This document shows, in pieces, positions 62,640-64,000 of a stretch of DNA of 64,000 bases. This stretch comes from Flavobacteriales bacterium (GTDB lineage Bacteria > Bacteroidota > Bacteroidia > Flavobacteriales_F > PHOS-HE28), in the NCBI GenBank assembly GCA_016704485.1, contig JADJAA010000002.1, forward strand, positions 186,001-250,000, read 5' to 3'. The notes beneath the pieces are model-generated. The model did not search any database and was not told the origin of the DNA. It worked only from the letters and a program-made list of their open reading frames with translations. The translations under genes and the position numbers were made by a program. Numbering within the stretch: the first letter of the stretch is position 1; every line of letters starts with the position of its first letter.

Positions 62640-64000
62640 ATATTTCTGGAGTGTGCGAGTGCATCCAGCGCATTCAAGCGATTCTCAAATTCTGCTTCAT
62701 GCTTCTCTTGCACTTCAGACAGTTCGCGCCACTTATACAGGCGATGGAGTCCAAACCCGAGACTCGATTGCTTCGCAATCTCGGTGAGAAGTTCAGAAGT
62801 GTTGATGTTGGCTGTCATGAAGACAGGGTGTCCGTCATTGGCGAATTCAGCCACCATTTGTCCGGCTTGTGACTCATAAGCTAGATCAAGACTGCCTTCT
62901 GGTGTATCTATGTAAAGGGGAGCTTTGATGGTATCTGATGAAACGTAGTTAGCTAGCGCCATTCTTAGTGCAATGTCGATGAAGAAGCGCTGACTTTCGG
63001 AGAGGTCATGCTCCGCATGTCGCTGTGTCTTCTTCACTGTTAGCGCCAGAGTAACACTCTTATCGCGCGTTTCGAGTTGGATATCTAAGTCGACACCCAG
63101 AAAGAGATTGGCTAAAGTGTTAAACTTAGGAACAAAGTCTTCCTGAATATTCAGGTATTCTTGCTCTAGCTTTTTTTGTATTTGCTTGTAAGCTTTAGAA
63201 GCTTCGGCACTTTTACTCTTCTGCTTCAAACGCTCCTTATCGATTTCGGCAATAGTTTTCTCATATGCTGCAATGACTTGATCATGATTAGCGTCCACCG
63301 GTCTGCCTCGGTTAACAACATCTCGATTTTGCTCTTCAAAGGCGTCAAGCTCTGTTTGCACAGTTTCAAGTGAACGTACGCGTATGTCATTTTCGACATC
63401 AAGCTGAGTGATAAGGAGCACACTGGAATCGACACGCTTTTTCTGTTCGGCCAGTTCCTTATCAAGCTCTTTAAGGCGCTGGTGCACAGCTGCCGGAATG
63501 GTAGCCCGGTCAGTTGCAGCTTTGCACAGTGGACAAGTATGCTCCGCAATAGCCTTTTTTACAGGCTCTACAACTGCGATGCCCTCAGTACCGCAAATAG
63601 CACATTTGTGCTCAATTAGTGCGAGCTGGATTGCGGGTGCGTTCTCTACTGAGTGCTTTGCCGTCACGCGTTCGCTGAACTCGCGTTGGTAGTCGTTTCG
63701 AATGACGGAAGCTCGTGCAGCGCCTTCAGCAAGCGCGAGTTTGGCATCGCGCAATTTGGTTTGAATTATATCGACCTCATTTGATCGTTCTTTCACTCGG
63801 TCAAGGAGTGTCTCAAATTCTTCATATGTGCTTGCCTCATCGTCTACAAGTTCATTCCCGCTGAGTACCTGTCTGAGGCTGTCAAGCCGATCTTTTTGCT
63901 GTGTCATGTTCCAGCGCAGATTTCGAACCCTTGAATCCGCCTTTTCCATTTCACGTCTCAGTCTTTCCGCATCTGCCCGCTGTTCATTATCAATTCCTAC
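62636..64000 (-). CDS. SMC/Rad50-like ABC ATPase, C-terminal part (cut by window edge)
   Basis: The frame is open to the last base, so the start and the Walker A motif lie outside. The 454 visible residues are a long coiled coil interrupted by a Cys knuckle, HKCAICG ... HTCPLCK, placed like the zinc hook of Rad50. A second coil leads to the C-terminal ATPase half: signature HDLSESQRFFIDIALRMAL, Walker B PLYIDTPEGSLDLAYE and the His/Asn-loop PVFMTANI. The end (from about 62640) is coiled again. It is the first gene of the defence-like operon and overlaps the next gene by four bases. Confidence 0.88.
   Translation of the reverse strand, partial: VGIDNEQRADAERLRREMEKADSRVRNLRWNMTQQKDRLDSLRQVLSGNELVDDEASTYEEFETLLDRVKERSNEVDIIQTKLRDAKLALAEGAARASVIRNDYQREFSERVTAKHSVENAPAIQLALIEHKCAICGTEGIAVVEPVKKAIAEHTCPLCKAATDRATIPAAVHQRLKELDKELAEQKKRVDSSVLLITQLDVENDIRVRSLETVQTELDAFEEQNRDVVNRGRPVDANHDQVIAAYEKTIAEIDKERLKQKSKSAEASKAYKQIQKKLEQEYLNIQEDFVPKFNTLANLFLGVDLDIQLETRDKSVTLALTVKKTQRHAEHDLSESQRFFIDIALRMALANYVSSDTIKAPLYIDTPEGSLDLAYESQAGQMVAEFANDGHPVFMTANINTSELLTEIAKQSSLGFGLHRLYKWRELSEVQEKHEAEFENRLNALDALAHSRNI

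Overview
The window reads as a chromosomal segment of a Bacteroidota bacterium, most likely of the Flavobacteriales. The evidence is seven genes for exported proteins that end in type IX secretion (T9SS) sorting domains (PNPA/PNPS boxes followed by a beta-rich tail), the Bacteroidota -7 promoter box TAnnTTTG/TAnnTTCG in front of several genes, absence of clear Shine-Dalgarno sites, lpxB (a Gram-negative envelope), and family-typical proteins (DUF4293, GIN-domain lipoprotein, ARPP-1/DUF6569, Wzc with a Tyr-rich tail). No rRNA, tRNA or CRISPR array was seen.

Layout. 0-11 kb is mostly a minus-strand run: uvrA, a lytic transglycosylase, then an exopolysaccharide set (MraY/WecA-like initiating transferase, rfbC, Wzc tyrosine kinase, Wza export lipoprotein, GT4 glycosyltransferase, methyltransferase). 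11-31 kb is core housekeeping: lpdA, ridA, surE-(small membrane protein)-lpxB, a SpoIID-like protein, an RlmI-like methyltransferase, comEC overlapping a Rieske protein, HMCES/YedK, an MBL hydrolase, a Mpl-like ligase, rho, a secreted M28 peptidase and an enoyl-CoA hydratase. 31-56 kb mixes membrane and secreted proteins (desaturase, multi-repeat T9SS protein, lipase, CotH kinase, MFS transporter, PepD, MsrA, UspA, GIN lipoprotein, M43 protease) and carries three single-base frameshifts, two gene remnants and a Fic toxin with a tiny VbhA-like antitoxin ORF placed tail to tail.

56-58.4 kb has no convincing gene. It holds a 42-bp tandem array (nine palindromic cores) and then a strict 22-bp array of 38 units that passes through three different palindrome families while keeping one linker. 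58.4-59.7 kb is an IS110-type element with a structured non-coding region upstream of the transposase that could encode a bridge RNA. 59.7-64.0 kb is a four-gene minus-strand operon, cut by the window edge: an SMC/Rad50-like ATPase with a Cys knuckle, a winged-helix-like middle component, a PD-(D/E)XK nuclease and a DNA methyltransferase. It resembles an ABC-three-component/Lamassu-type defence system with a modification enzyme added, and is the best candidate for an undescribed system here; the 22-bp array and the convergent Fic/antitoxin pair come next.
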